64,000 nt of DNA from Draconibacterium mangrovi_A (GCF_037646455.1 NZ_JBBIXN010000005.1:248001-312000); one strand, 5' to 3'; positions 33,902-43,299 are shown, numbered from the stretch's first letter. Program-made: numbers and translations. The notes: generated by a model from the letters alone, not told the origin.

Positions 33902-34969
33902 CTATTTCGTTTTTTCAAATTCCTGCATGGCCTCGATCAGTGCTTTTACACTGTCGATCGGCATCGCATTGTAAATTGATGCTCTGTATCCTCCCACTGA
34001 ACGGTGTCCTTTAATACCGATCATTCCTTTTGAAGTGGCGAATTCGAGAAATTCTTTTTCAGCTTCCGCATATTCCGGAGCCATTACAAAAGTCACGTTC
34101 ATGAACGAACGATCTTCTTTGGCCGGCACAGTGCATTCGAACAGTTTGTTCCGGTCGATCTCGTCGTACAACAAAGCTGCTTTCTCTTCGTTCACTTTTT
34201 CCATGGCTTCAACCCCACCATTTTCCTTCAGCCAGCGCAATGTCATTAAACTGGCATATACAGGAAGTGTAGCCGGAGTATTGAACATAGAACCACTGTT
34301 GATGTGAGTGTTGTAATCCAACATGGTAGGAATCGGACGATCGATTTTACCCAGCGCTTCATCTTTTACAATAACCAGTGTAGCTCCCGATGGTCCCAGG
34401 TTTTTCTGTGCTCCTGCATAAATCAGGTCGTATTTGGCTACGTCAATCGGACGCGAGAAAATATCGGACGACATATCGGCTACCAGTGGCACGTTTACAT
34501 CCGGAGCATCCACCTTGGTACCAAAAATGGTATTGTTGCTGGTGTAGTGCAGGTAACTGGCATCGGCAGGCACTACGTACGATTTCGGAATGTAATTAAA
34601 GTTGGCATCAGCCGATGAAGCAACCTCAAGCACTTCACCAAAAAACTTGGCTTCTTTTATGGCTTTTTTCGACCACGCACCGGTGTTCAGGTAAGCGGCT
34701 TTTTTATCCATTAAATTGTATGGAGCCATTAAAAACTGGGTACTTGCACCTCCCTGTAAGAAAAGTACAGAGTAGCCTTCGGGTACTTTTAACAGTTCTT
34801 TTACCAGCGCTACTGCTTCGTCCATAACCGCTACGAATTCTTTGCTACGGTGCGAAACTTCCATTACTGAAAGCCCGGTTCCGGCAAAATTCATAACTGC
34901 TTCGGCCGTCTTTTCTATTGTAAATTCCGACAGAATTGATGGTCCTGCATAAAAATTGTGCTTCTTCAT
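33902..34969 (-). CDS. serC: Phosphoserine aminotransferase
   Basis: SerC converts 3-phosphohydroxypyruvate to O-phosphoserine with glutamate and PLP; in many bacteria it also acts in pyridoxal-phosphate synthesis. The 355-residue protein shows NFYAGPSILS at the start, the FLQGGASTQF loop, ADMSSDIFSR and the PLP-lysine segment IYAGAQKNLGPSGAT near 187-201. The C-terminal KGHRSVGGYRASIYNA motif binds substrate. It is first of the serC-serA-DUF1015 group, with a ~200-nt leader if the TATTTTTG at 35193-35186 is its -7 element. Confidence 0.97.
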   Translation of the reverse strand: MKKHNFYAGPSILSEFTIEKTAEAVMNFAGTGLSVMEVSHRSKEFVAVMDEAVALVKELLKVPEGYSVLFLQGGASTQFLMAPYNLMDKKAAYLNTGAWSKKAIKEAKFFGEVLEVASSADANFNYIPKSYVVPADASYLHYTSNNTIFGTKVDAPDVNVPLVADMSSDIFSRPIDVAKYDLIYAGAQKNLGPSGATLVIVKDEALGKIDRPIPTMLDYNTHINSGSMFNTPATLPVYASLMTLRWLKENGGVEAMEKVNEEKAALLYDEIDRNKLFECTVPAKEDRSFMNVTFVMAPEYAEAEKEFLEFATSKGMIGIKGHRSVGGYRASIYNAMPIDSVKALIEAMQEFEKTK

Positions 34970-35348
34970 AAATACAACAATTAAGGTGAGTAATTTTTAA
35001 TCCTTTCTTGTAAACACCTCTTCAAAGTTCAGGATAAATTGGTGTTTAGCAGATGAGAAAAATCAAGTTATTATCTATTCTTATGAGTTTTAAAACATTG
35101 ATATACAACACAGAATCGATTGACAGAAATCATTTTAGCTCTCAATCGCAGGTTAACATTATCAAAATCAACCTGTTATTTTTAACAAAAATATTGGATT
35201 CTGACGATTATCACCCATTAAAGGCATGAGAAATATCACATTTCTGATTTATTTAAACAGAATTTAATCTGACCGAAGTAAGAGAGAGGAAATAAAAAAG
35301 GCTGCAATTTTGAAATGCAGCCCTGTAACTTTGATTCGTTTTATTGCT
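34970..35348. other. serC leader / gcvT terminator region
   Basis: 379 bp without a gene. On the minus strand a TATTTTTG element (35193-35186) could start a serC leader of about 210 nt. Within it are an AGGTT/AACCT hairpin (35150-35174) and a 7-bp stem CGATTGA/TCAATCG (35117-35148). The right end holds the gcvT terminator. No ORF is convincing. Confidence 0.4.
35300..35322 (-). terminator. Terminator after gcvT
   Basis: GGCTGCA (35300-35306) and TGCAGCC (35316-35322) form a stem with a 9-nt loop. On the minus strand it runs into TTTTTTATTT. It lies 27 bp beyond the gcvT stop. Confidence 0.9.
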
Positions 35349-36434
35349 TTAGATAAAAGGTGTTTTTACAATTTCGGCGGGTATTTTCTTGTTTCTGATC
35401 TTCACAAAAATTTCGGTACCAAATGCCGAATATTCTTTGGCAACATATCCCATTCCAATTCCTTCGTTCAGCACCGGCGACATGGTTCCCGAAGTTACCT
35501 GGCCAATCACCGCATCTTCTGCGTTGATCAACTCGTAACCTTTTCTTGGAATTCCTCTTCCCAGCATTTTAAAACCACGAAGACGACGTGTTACGCCCTC
35601 ATTCTTTTGCATGGTCAGAAACTCACGGTCGACAAATTCGCGACCATTGTTGAATTTGGTAATCCAGCCCAATCCGGCTTCAATCGGCGAAGTGGTATCA
35701 TCAATATCGTTTCCGTAAAGACAGTAGCCCATTTCCAGGCGAAGCGTATCGCGCGCTGCCAATCCAATGGGTTTTATGCCCAATTCTTTTCCGGCATCGA
35801 AAATGGCATACCAGACATGTTCAGCTGTATCGTTATTAAAATACAATTCAAAACCACCCGCTCCGGTGTATCCCGTTGCTGAGATGATGACGTTATCAAC
35901 TCCGGCGAATCGATTGACAGTAAACGTATAGAATTTAATTTCGGAAAGATTTACATCGGTAAGTTTTTGCAATACCGCCAATGCTCGAGGCCCCTGAACG
36001 GCCAACTGGCTCATGCTTTCGGAGGCATTTTCAAGTTCGGCGCCAATTGTTTCGTTTTGCTGAACGATCCAGTTCCAGTCTTTTTCGATGTTGGCGGCAT
36101 TTACTACCAACAGGTATTTATCGGGCTCGTAACAATAAACCAGTAGATCGTCAACAATCCCGCCTTTACCGTTTGGCAGGCAACTGTACTGCGCCTGTCC
36201 TGGGGTAAGATTTCGTGGATCGTTCGAATTTATCTTCGCAATCAGATCGAGAGCTTTAGGTCCCTTCACCCAAAATTCGCCCATGTGCGATACATCAAAA
36301 ACACCGACTCCCTCACGCACGGTCATATGCTCATCTTTTATTCCTGAATACTCGATGGGCATCTCGTATCCGGCAAACTCAACCATTTTAGCCTCAAGGT
36401 CTTTGTGTATCTTATTAAAAGCCGTTGTCTTCAT
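35349..36434 (-). CDS. gcvT: Glycine cleavage system aminomethyltransferase, T-protein
   Basis: GcvT moves the methylene group from aminomethyl-lipoyl-GcvH to tetrahydrofolate, releasing ammonia. The 361 residues match family length. Seen are FAGYEMPIEYSGIKDEHMTVREGVGVFDVSHMGEF near the start, NPR/TPGQAQYSCL, TGYTGAGGFELYF near 183-195 and LRLEMGYCLYGNDI with the folate-binding acidic residue. gcvP is unlinked (8.5-11.4 kb). A TAGTTTTG -7 element sits about 30 bp upstream on the minus strand, divergent from the Hpt gene. Confidence 0.97.
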   Translation of the reverse strand: MKTTAFNKIHKDLEAKMVEFAGYEMPIEYSGIKDEHMTVREGVGVFDVSHMGEFWVKGPKALDLIAKINSNDPRNLTPGQAQYSCLPNGKGGIVDDLLVYCYEPDKYLLVVNAANIEKDWNWIVQQNETIGAELENASESMSQLAVQGPRALAVLQKLTDVNLSEIKFYTFTVNRFAGVDNVIISATGYTGAGGFELYFNNDTAEHVWYAIFDAGKELGIKPIGLAARDTLRLEMGYCLYGNDIDDTTSPIEAGLGWITKFNNGREFVDREFLTMQKNEGVTRRLRGFKMLGRGIPRKGYELINAEDAVIGQVTSGTMSPVLNEGIGMGYVAKEYSAFGTEIFVKIRNKKIPAEIVKTPFI

Positions 36435-36456
36435 TTTTTGCTTAGTAAATTTGCTG

Positions 36457-36464
36457 CAAAACTA
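36457..36464 (-). promoter_or_regulatory. -7 promoter element of gcvT
   Basis: TAGTTTTG on the minus strand matches TAnnTTTG, 23 bp upstream of the gcvT ATG. No TTG at the usual spacing. Confidence 0.5.
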
Positions 36465-36523
36465 TGGATTCACTCACAGCATTCACATGAAATTTATCAG
36501 CCATTAACTGAATTATTCATCCA

Positions 36524-36531
36524 TAAATTTG
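36524..36531 (+). promoter_or_regulatory. -7 promoter element of the Hpt gene
   Basis: TAAATTTG matches TAnnTTTG, 23 bp upstream of ATG 36555. An identical TAAATTTG at 36446-36453 is a second candidate. Confidence 0.5.
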
Positions 36532-36554
36532 CAAATTTGCCCGAAAGTACAAAA

Positions 36555-36908
36555 ATGAACGACAGGTTTCAACACATTCGTACAAAACAAGTGGAAGAAA
36601 TTTCAGGGGGCGATCTTGAATTTCTTTCCGAATTGGTGGATATCTTTCTGGTGCAGATTCCTGATTTCGTTAGTAAAATGACCACCAACCTGAAGGCAGA
36701 ACACTGGCTGCAACTGGCCAGAGAGGCACATACGGCAAAATCATCGGCCATGACTTTTGGCATGGATGAAACCGGAGTTTTGTTAAAAAATATTCAGCTG
36801 CGTTGCGAAGCAAACGAACTCGACGAGGTTCCAAAAATGGTAAAACAAGCTGTTGAACAGCTCGAAGGTGCCATTCCCGAACTGGAACAATTCAAACAAT
36901 CGCTTTAA
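36555..36908 (+). CDS. Stand-alone histidine phosphotransfer (Hpt) protein
   Basis: A 117-residue helical-bundle protein of the Hpt family. The start at ATG 36555 is chosen because the upstream frame is unlike the family and contains the promoter. The phospho-accepting histidine is H59 in AREAHTAKSSAMTFG, the canonical HxxKSSA pattern. Such proteins shuttle phosphoryl groups between a hybrid kinase and a response regulator. No hybrid kinase gene is adjacent, so its partners are unknown. Acidic EQLEGAIPELEQFKQ ends the chain. The SemiSWEET gene begins 10 bp after its stop. Confidence 0.9.
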   Translation: MNDRFQHIRTKQVEEISGGDLEFLSELVDIFLVQIPDFVSKMTTNLKAEHWLQLAREAHTAKSSAMTFGMDETGVLLKNIQLRCEANELDEVPKMVKQAVEQLEGAIPELEQFKQSL

Positions 36909-36918
36909 AAAATTCAAA

Positions 36919-37206
36919 ATGATTAATGAAACCATTGGCTGGGTGGGCAATATTTTGTTTGCCATTTGCGGAATTCCGCAGGTGATAAAAACCTACCGCT
37001 CGAAAAGTGCGAAGGATCTGAGCCTTCTGTTTTTGTGGTTGTGGATGTCGGGCGAGTTACTCACGTTTGTCTACATCCTGATTGGAGACTGGGAAACAGG
37101 TATCGCCCATTTCCCCCTCTATTTTAATTACATCGCCAATATTTTTATGGCCACTTATTTGATCTGGGCCAAATATACCTATCCAAAAAAACATTCCACA
37201 AAGTAA
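36919..37206 (+). CDS. SemiSWEET / PQ-loop transporter
   Basis: A 95-residue membrane protein with one PQ-loop repeat. Three helices are seen: IGWVGNILFAICGIPQVI, LLFLWLWMSGELLTFVYILIG and LYFNYIANIFMATYLIWA. The PQ motif is in ICGIPQVIKTYRSKSAKDLS (near residues 15-34). SemiSWEETs form dimers and move sugars across the inner membrane; the substrate here is unknown. It follows the Hpt gene by 10 bp and probably shares its transcript. Confidence 0.9.
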   Translation: MINETIGWVGNILFAICGIPQVIKTYRSKSAKDLSLLFLWLWMSGELLTFVYILIGDWETGIAHFPLYFNYIANIFMATYLIWAKYTYPKKHSTK

Positions 37207-37208
37207 GA

Positions 37209-37233
37209 ATCCGATCCTTCAGAAAAATCGGAT
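37209..37233. terminator. Hairpin between the SemiSWEET gene and clpB
   Basis: ATCCGAT and ATCGGAT enclose an 11-nt loop between convergent stop codons; T-tracts are weak on both sides. The unit resembles the hairpin at 46568-46602. Confidence 0.55.
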
Positions 37234-37245
37234 CCTCGTTTGTAG

Positions 37246-39834
37246 TTAATTCTTAAAGATCAACTCATTGTCAGCTATATCCACCACAATTGGTTTTTCT
37301 TTGTTCACCGTTCCGGCCAGAATACGTTTTGAAAGTTCATTCAGCACATTTCGTTGCAATACACGTTTTACCGGGCGAGCTCCAAAATGCGGATCGTAAC
37401 CAATGGTTGCCAGGAAGTCTGTAGCTTCCGGGGTGATCGTAATTTTCACTTCGGAACCCGACATCCTTTTTACAACCTGATTGAACTGTACTTTCACGAT
37501 CTCACGAATATCTTCTTTCGATAACGGTGTGAACACGATCGTTTCATCTATCCGGTTCAGGAACTCGGGCCGGATCGTTTTCCGCAACAGTTCGAGTAAC
37601 TGATTTTGAGTTTTCTCCAAAACTACGGCCTCGTTCTCATCGCTCATATTCTCATAATTCGCCTGAATAATCTGCGAACCAAGATTCGAAGTCATGATTA
37701 TAATCGTATTCTTAAAGTTCACCGTGCGACCTTTATTATCAGTCAATCGGCCATCATCGAGAACCTGAAGCAGTACGTTAAACACATCGGGGTGTGCTTT
37801 TTCAATCTCGTCGAACAGTACCACTGAATAAGGTTTATGCCGAACAGCTTCGGTTAGCTGTCCTCCTTCATCGTAACCCACATATCCGGGAGGCGAACCG
37901 ATCAGTCGGGTCACCGAGAATTTCTCCTGGTACTCCGACATGTCGATCCTGGTGATCATGTTCTCATCGTTGAACAGGTATTCGGCGAGTGATTTTGCCA
38001 GCTCGGTTTTTCCCACTCCGGTAGTTCCAAGGAAAATAAAAGAACCAATCGGACGCTTTTCATCCTGCAACCCGGCCCGGCTTCTTCGAACGGCATCGGA
38101 AACCGCAACAATGGCTTCATCCTGTCCGATCACTCGTCTGTGCAGCTCTTCTTCCATGTGCAACAACTTTTCACGCTCGCTCTGTAACATTTTATTTACA
38201 GGAATTCCGGTCCACCGGGCAACTACTTCCGCAATATCCTCAGTGTCTACTTCTTCTTTAATCAGGCTCTCGCCTTTTTTCATTTCCTCCAGTTCCTGCT
38301 GCAAGCGTTCGATTTCTGCTTCTGCCTCCTTCACCTTACCGTAGCGAAGTTCTGCAACCTTGCCATAATCGCCCTGACGCTCGGCCTGCTCGGCTTCAAA
38401 CTTTAGTTGATCGATCTCCTCTTTTCGTTTCTGTATGGCCTCGATCACCGATCTTTCCGATTCCCATTTAGCGCGTAAATGAGATTGTTCTTCTTTGAGG
38501 TTCGAAATCTCCTCATTCAAAGCCTCTAGTTTTTTCTTATCATTTTCGCGTTTAATGGCCTCACGTTCAATCTCGAGTTGTTTCACCTTGCGCTGAATTT
38601 CATCGAGTTCTTCCGGTACTGAATCGATCTCAAGACGCAGTTTGGCAGCTGCCTCATCCATCAGGTCGATAGCTTTGTCGGGCAGAAACCGATCGGAAAT
38701 ATAACGTTGTGAAAGCTCCACGGCAGCAATAATCGCATCGTCCTTGATCTGTACTTTATGGTGATTTTCGTATTTCTCCTTGATTCCCCGGAGAATTGAT
38801 ATAGCACTTAAAGTATCCGGTTCGTCCACATGAACGATCTGGAAACGGCGCTCCAATGCTTTGTCCTTCTCAAAATACTTTTGGTACTCGGCCAGGGTTG
38901 TTGCACCAATGGCGCGCAACTCACCTCTTGCCAGTGCAGGTTTCAGAATATTGGCCGCATCCATTGCTCCTTCTCCTTTGCCGGCACCCACCAAAGTGTG
39001 TATCTCATCGATAAACAAAACCACCTCGTTATTGGATTGTATCACTTCATTGACCACAGCTTTCAGACGTTCTTCAAATTCCCCTTTATATTTTGCTCCG
39101 GCCACTAATGCTCCCATATCGAGCGAGAAAACCTGTTTCGATTTCAGATTCTCAGGCACGTCGCCACGCACAATACGATGCGCCAAACCCTCTGCTATAG
39201 CAGTTTTACCGGTACCCGGTTCACCTAAAAGAATAGGATTGTTTTTGGTACGTCGGGACAGGATCTGCAAAATTCGTCGTATCTCATCGTCGCGACCAAT
39301 AACCGGATCGAGCTTTCCGATTCGGGCACGCTCGTTCAGATTAATAGCAAAACGATTGAGCGAATTAAATTTGTCCTCGGCTGTCTGACTATCCACTTTC
39401 GAACCTTTTCGCAATTCTTCAACGGCATGCTTCAACTCCTTTTTAGTAATGCCGTTGTCTTTCATCAACTGACTGGTGGAATCTTTTACCTCGAGCAGTG
39501 CCATTAAAATATGCTCTACCGAAACATACTGGTCGCCCATTTCCTGGGCCAGTCCCAAAGCCTTTTGCAGCGCCTGGTTGGCTCCGGAAGCGAGATAAGG
39601 TTCTCCTCCGGAAACTTTTGGAAAAGACTCCACAATTTTATTTAGTGCCATTTGAAAAACCGAAGTATTTACACCCAGCTTTTTCAACAAAAATTCAGAA
39701 ACATTTTCGGCAGAATGCATTACTCCGCGCAATAAATGTGCAGTTTCGATGGCTTGTTGATTGTTCGCTTGTGCAATTTTAAAAGCCTGTTGAATGGCTT
39801 CCTGCGATTTTATGGTAAAATTGTTCATATTCAT
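37246..39834 (-). CDS. clpB: ATP-dependent disaggregase ClpB
   Basis: ClpB extracts polypeptides from aggregates with DnaK; it is an AAA+ hexamer. From ATG 39834 the chain has 862 residues, the normal length; a longer frame to 39888 is not family-like. Order: Clp-N repeats (IKSQEAIQQAFKIAQAN...), NBD1 with Walker A GEPGTGKTAIAEG, a coiled-coil middle domain of charged heptads (near 410-530), and NBD2 with GTTGVGKTELAKS. The C-terminal small domain contains FGARPVKRVLQRNV. No ClpS/ClpP-binding loop is apparent, so it is not ClpA/C. The upstream leader contains a possible attenuator or small RNA. Confidence 0.97.
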   Translation of the reverse strand: MNMNNFTIKSQEAIQQAFKIAQANNQQAIETAHLLRGVMHSAENVSEFLLKKLGVNTSVFQMALNKIVESFPKVSGGEPYLASGANQALQKALGLAQEMGDQYVSVEHILMALLEVKDSTSQLMKDNGITKKELKHAVEELRKGSKVDSQTAEDKFNSLNRFAINLNERARIGKLDPVIGRDDEIRRILQILSRRTKNNPILLGEPGTGKTAIAEGLAHRIVRGDVPENLKSKQVFSLDMGALVAGAKYKGEFEERLKAVVNEVIQSNNEVVLFIDEIHTLVGAGKGEGAMDAANILKPALARGELRAIGATTLAEYQKYFEKDKALERRFQIVHVDEPDTLSAISILRGIKEKYENHHKVQIKDDAIIAAVELSQRYISDRFLPDKAIDLMDEAAAKLRLEIDSVPEELDEIQRKVKQLEIEREAIKRENDKKKLEALNEEISNLKEEQSHLRAKWESERSVIEAIQKRKEEIDQLKFEAEQAERQGDYGKVAELRYGKVKEAEAEIERLQQELEEMKKGESLIKEEVDTEDIAEVVARWTGIPVNKMLQSEREKLLHMEEELHRRVIGQDEAIVAVSDAVRRSRAGLQDEKRPIGSFIFLGTTGVGKTELAKSLAEYLFNDENMITRIDMSEYQEKFSVTRLIGSPPGYVGYDEGGQLTEAVRHKPYSVVLFDEIEKAHPDVFNVLLQVLDDGRLTDNKGRTVNFKNTIIIMTSNLGSQIIQANYENMSDENEAVVLEKTQNQLLELLRKTIRPEFLNRIDETIVFTPLSKEDIREIVKVQFNQVVKRMSGSEVKITITPEATDFLATIGYDPHFGARPVKRVLQRNVLNELSKRILAGTVNKEKPIVVDIADNELIFKN

Positions 39835-40463
39835 AGCTAACTCCTTTTCTGTTTTTTTTAAGGAATTGCACAACAAACTACAAGCCATAACTTACTGAAT
39901 GACAGAATGTCGAGCAGAAACAAAAAAGCATGAAACTATTTCCGGAAACGGGAATTTTACCAGGTAAATTTGGCAGATGAGCGCATAAAAAAACAGAGAT
40001 GATTAACACCACCCCTGTTTCCTAACCTAACCAAATCTATTCTCTATGAAAAAACACTAAAACTATTCAAATTTCTTATGACAAAAATAAGGCGGAATTT
40101 AGTTAACTCATACCAACGGAAGTTAAAGAATGTTAACACTCAAAATCCATTTTTTGCATTGATTCTCTGAAAGCTCTGATAACAAATCGATCCGCGAAAA
40201 ATAAACAATCTGACAGCACAATTTAACCGCCTGTTAAATGCATCGAATTTTTTATTGATCCATTCAAAAGATTCGAGAATAGCGGGCAAAAGTTAAAATC
40301 AAAATATGAAAACATTATACTACTTTCATATTGGATTATTTATATCTAAATGACAGTCACTTATGCCCCGAAAAACTTTCAATTTTTAAAAAATTGAAGT
40401 ACTTTAGCAGCCCGTTTTTAAAACGTTTCTAATTCTAATTTATATAACTAAAAAATACATTTT
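39835..40463. other. clpB-ppdK divergent intergenic region
   Basis: 629 bp without a gene of standard size. It holds the clpB leader, a possible minus-strand short transcript (39985-40080), a near-palindromic hairpin ATATGAAA/TTTCATAT (40304-40331), an AT-rich near-palindrome (40377-40397), and a TACTTTAG -7-like element (40400-40407). That last element has TTTC 19 bp upstream and may drive ppdK. Confidence 0.5.
39985..40080 (-). ncRNA. Possible small RNA or clpB leader attenuator
   Basis: On the minus strand TATTTTTG (40089-40082) has a TTG 24 bp further upstream (40116-40114). About 65 nt downstream a stem AAACAG/CTGTTT (40020-40015 with 39996-39991) with inner GGTG/CATC pairs is followed by a T-run (39992-39987). 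A transcript of roughly 90 nt would end there, about 150 bp before clpB. No ORF fits the minus strand. Whether it is a separate RNA or an attenuated clpB leader cannot be told from sequence. Confidence 0.4.
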
Positions 40464-43166
40464 ATGGCAAAGCATGTATATACCTTCGGAGCTGGAAAAG
40501 CAGAGGGTAAAGCAGACATGAAAAACCTCCTTGGAGGTAAAGGTGCTAACCTTGCTGAAATGAACCTTATCGGGGTACCGGTTCCACCCGGATTTACCAT
40601 TACCACCGAAGTTTGTACCATGTACAACGAGCAGGGTCAGAAAGCAACTTTCGATTTAATTAAGCCCGAGGTTGAAGCAGCAGTTGCATTGGTTGAAGAA
40701 CTTACTGGAACAGAATTTGGAAGTAAAGAAAATCCTTGTTTGATGTCAGTGCGATCAGGTGCACGTGCATCGATGCCCGGCATGATGGATACTGTTCTTA
40801 ACCTGGGAATGAACGAAGATGCAGTTGAAGGCATTGCTAGAAAATCAGGGAATTCCCGTTTCGCTTGGGATTCATACCGTCGGTTTGTACAAATGTACGG
40901 CGACGTAGTTATGGAAATGAAACCTGCAAGTAAAGAAGAAATTGATCCTTTTGAAGAAATTATTGAAGAATTAAAAGAAGAAAAAGGAATACAATTAGAT
41001 ACTGATTTCACTACTGAAGATTTACAAGAGCTAGTTACACGTTTTAAGGCAGCCGTTAAAAAAGTTACCGGAAAAGATTTCCCTACCGATCCATGGGAAC
41101 AACTTTGGGGTGCAGTAGCTGCAGTTTTTGGAAGTTGGAACAACGACCGCGCCATATATTACCGCAGGATGGAGCAAATTCCTGACGAATGGGGAACTGC
41201 TGTAAACTGCCAGGCCATGGTATTTGGAAACATGGGTCTTACATCAGGAACAGGTGTTGCATTTACGCGTGATGCTGCAACCGGAGAAGATATTTTTAAT
41301 GGTGAATACCTGATAAACGCCCAAGGTGAAGACGTAGTTGCAGGTATTCGAACTCCACAGGAAATTACTCTTGAGGGTTCAAGAAGATGGGCTGCACTGC
41401 AGGGAGTTTCGGAAGAAGATCGAGCAGCGAAATATCCTTCGCTGGAAGAAGCAATGCCTGAAATGTACCAACAGTTAAACGAGACTCAACAAAAACTGGA
41501 AGATCATTACAGCGATATGCAGGATCTTGAATTTACGATTCAGGAAGGTAAATTGTGGTTACTGCAAACCCGTAACGGGAAACGCACCGGAGCAGCCATG
41601 GTAAAAATGGCCGTCGATATGCTGGAAGAAGGCCGCATTGATGAAAAAACTGCATTGCAACGTGTTGATGCAGCTAAATTAGACGAATTACTTCACCCTG
41701 TTTTTGATACAGCGGCAATGAAAGCTGCAAAAGTATTAGCCAAAGGGTTACCTGCATCTCCCGGTGCCGCAACGGGACAGATTGTGTTCTTTGCCGACGA
41801 AGCTGCAAAATATCCGGAGTCAGTATTGATTCGCACCGAAACTTCTCCTGAAGATTTAGAAGGAATGAACATTGCTAAAGGCATTCTAACTGCTCGTGGA
41901 GGTATGACTTCACACGCGGCAGTTGTAGCCCGTGGAATGGGTAAATGTTGTGTATCGGGTGCAGGTGCTGTAAAAATTAATTATAAAACCCGCGTGATGA
42001 CCATCGACGGAAAAGAATTCCGCGAAGGTGAATGGATTTCACTGAACGGTTCAACCGGTGAGGTTTATGAAGGAAAAGTAGATACAATGGATCCTGAGTT
42101 AAGTGGAAACTTTGCAAAAATTATGGATCTTGCTGAGAAATTCACCCGTATGAGTGTTCGCACCAACGCCGATACTCCTCACGATGCACAGGTTGCACGC
42201 GACTTTGGTGCAAAAGGTATCGGTTTGTGCCGAACAGAGCACATGTTCTTTGAAGGCGAAAGAATTAAAGCCATGCGCGAAATGATTCTTGCTAAAACAG
42301 AAGAAGCTCGTCGTAAAGCACTCGACAAACTGCTGCCTTTCCAGCGTGAAGACTTCGAGGGAATTTTGGAGGCAATGGCAGGCTACGGTGTAACCATCCG
42401 TTTGCTCGATCCGCCATTACACGAATTTGTTCCGCACGAAGAAGCCAACCAAAAAGAAATGGCTGACGAAATGGGAATCAGTGTTGACGACGTTAAAGCT
42501 TTGGTTGAAGACCTTCACGAATTCAACCCAATGTTAGGTCACCGCGGATGTCGTTTAGGAAATACTTATCCTGAAATTACCGAAATGCAGGCTCGCGCCA
42601 TTATTGAAGCTGCCGTTAACCTGAAGCAAAAAGGTGTTGATGCCCGTCCTGAAATTATGGTTCCGCTGATCGGTACTGTGAAAGAATTGAAACTTCAGGC
42701 TGACATCATTCATAAAACTGCCAAAAAGGTATTCGACGAAAAAGGTGCCACTGTAGATTATATGGTAGGAACAATGATCGAGATCCCACGTGCAGCAGTA
42801 ACCGCTGATATGGTTGCTGAAGTAGCTGAATTCTTCTCGTTTGGGACCAACGACCTTACCCAGATGACCTTTGGTTATTCGCGCGACGATGCCGGTAAAT
42901 TCTTACCGGTTTACCTGCAAAAAGGTATCCTGAAAAACGATCCGTTCCAGGTGCTCGACCAGGAAGGTGTTGGACAGGTGGTTCGCATGGGTGTTGAAAA
43001 AGGCCGAAGCACTAAACCAAACCTGAAAGTGGGTATTTGTGGTGAGCATGGTGGTGAACCATCTTCAGTAATGTTCTGCGACAGTGTTGGAATGGACTAC
43101 GTAAGTTGTTCGCCATACCGCGTGCCAATTGCACGTGTTGCCGCAGCACAGGCTAACTTGAAATAA
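40464..43166 (+). CDS. ppdK: Pyruvate, phosphate dikinase
   Basis: PpdK interconverts pyruvate + ATP + Pi and PEP + AMP + PPi; in fermentative Bacteroidota it may work glycolytically, using PPi. The 900-residue chain has all three parts: the ATP-grasp domain starting near residue 20 with MKNLLGGKGANLAEM and including MSVRSGARASMPGMMD; the swivelling phosphohistidine domain with H484 in GGMTSHAAVVARGMGKCC; and the PEP/pyruvate TIM barrel with GLCRTEHMFF, FSFGTNDLTQMTFGYSRDD and GICGEHGGEP. Length and motifs are those of PpdK rather than PEP synthase. It complements the membrane pyrophosphatase. Confidence 0.98.
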   Translation: MAKHVYTFGAGKAEGKADMKNLLGGKGANLAEMNLIGVPVPPGFTITTEVCTMYNEQGQKATFDLIKPEVEAAVALVEELTGTEFGSKENPCLMSVRSGARASMPGMMDTVLNLGMNEDAVEGIARKSGNSRFAWDSYRRFVQMYGDVVMEMKPASKEEIDPFEEIIEELKEEKGIQLDTDFTTEDLQELVTRFKAAVKKVTGKDFPTDPWEQLWGAVAAVFGSWNNDRAIYYRRMEQIPDEWGTAVNCQAMVFGNMGLTSGTGVAFTRDAATGEDIFNGEYLINAQGEDVVAGIRTPQEITLEGSRRWAALQGVSEEDRAAKYPSLEEAMPEMYQQLNETQQKLEDHYSDMQDLEFTIQEGKLWLLQTRNGKRTGAAMVKMAVDMLEEGRIDEKTALQRVDAAKLDELLHPVFDTAAMKAAKVLAKGLPASPGAATGQIVFFADEAAKYPESVLIRTETSPEDLEGMNIAKGILTARGGMTSHAAVVARGMGKCCVSGAGAVKINYKTRVMTIDGKEFREGEWISLNGSTGEVYEGKVDTMDPELSGNFAKIMDLAEKFTRMSVRTNADTPHDAQVARDFGAKGIGLCRTEHMFFEGERIKAMREMILAKTEEARRKALDKLLPFQREDFEGILEAMAGYGVTIRLLDPPLHEFVPHEEANQKEMADEMGISVDDVKALVEDLHEFNPMLGHRGCRLGNTYPEITEMQARAIIEAAVNLKQKGVDARPEIMVPLIGTVKELKLQADIIHKTAKKVFDEKGATVDYMVGTMIEIPRAAVTADMVAEVAEFFSFGTNDLTQMTFGYSRDDAGKFLPVYLQKGILKNDPFQVLDQEGVGQVVRMGVEKGRSTKPNLKVGICGEHGGEPSSVMFCDSVGMDYVSCSPYRVPIARVAAAQANLK

Positions 43167-43187
43167 GCTATTAGCACTATATTTAAG

Positions 43188-43219
43188 AAGAGCTGTTCCG
43201 CATGGAACGGCTCTTTTTT
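43188..43219 (+). terminator. Terminator after ppdK
   Basis: AAGAGCTGTTCC pairs with GGAACGGCTCTT around GCAT, followed by TTTTT on the plus strand. It closes the ppdK transcript before the operator array. Confidence 0.9.
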
Positions 43220-43237
43220 TGTGCCTTTAGGAAGCGA

Positions 43238-43299
43238 CACGTAGAAATACGCATACAAATTCACGTAGTTCTACGTATGTATTTCACGTAGAAATACTC
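43238..43299. promoter_or_regulatory. Three-box operator array (ACGTA-N4-TACGT)
   Basis: The central box ACGTAGTTCTACGT (43263-43276) is a perfect ACGTA-N4-TACGT palindrome. The left box (43239-43252) and right box (43286-43299) match it 9/10 and 8/10 in the half-sites. Centres are 24 and 23 bp apart, close to two helical turns plus. The last box abuts the TTG of the promoter at 43300, so boxes would sit near -43, -66 and -90, typical for an activator. The adjacent NarL-type regulator (43582-44244) is a plausible ligand, by context only. Confidence 0.6.

Noticed and set aside
40028..40066. Tiny plus-strand ORF beginning ATGAAAAAACAC near 40046
   Set aside because: It stops after four codons; not a gene.
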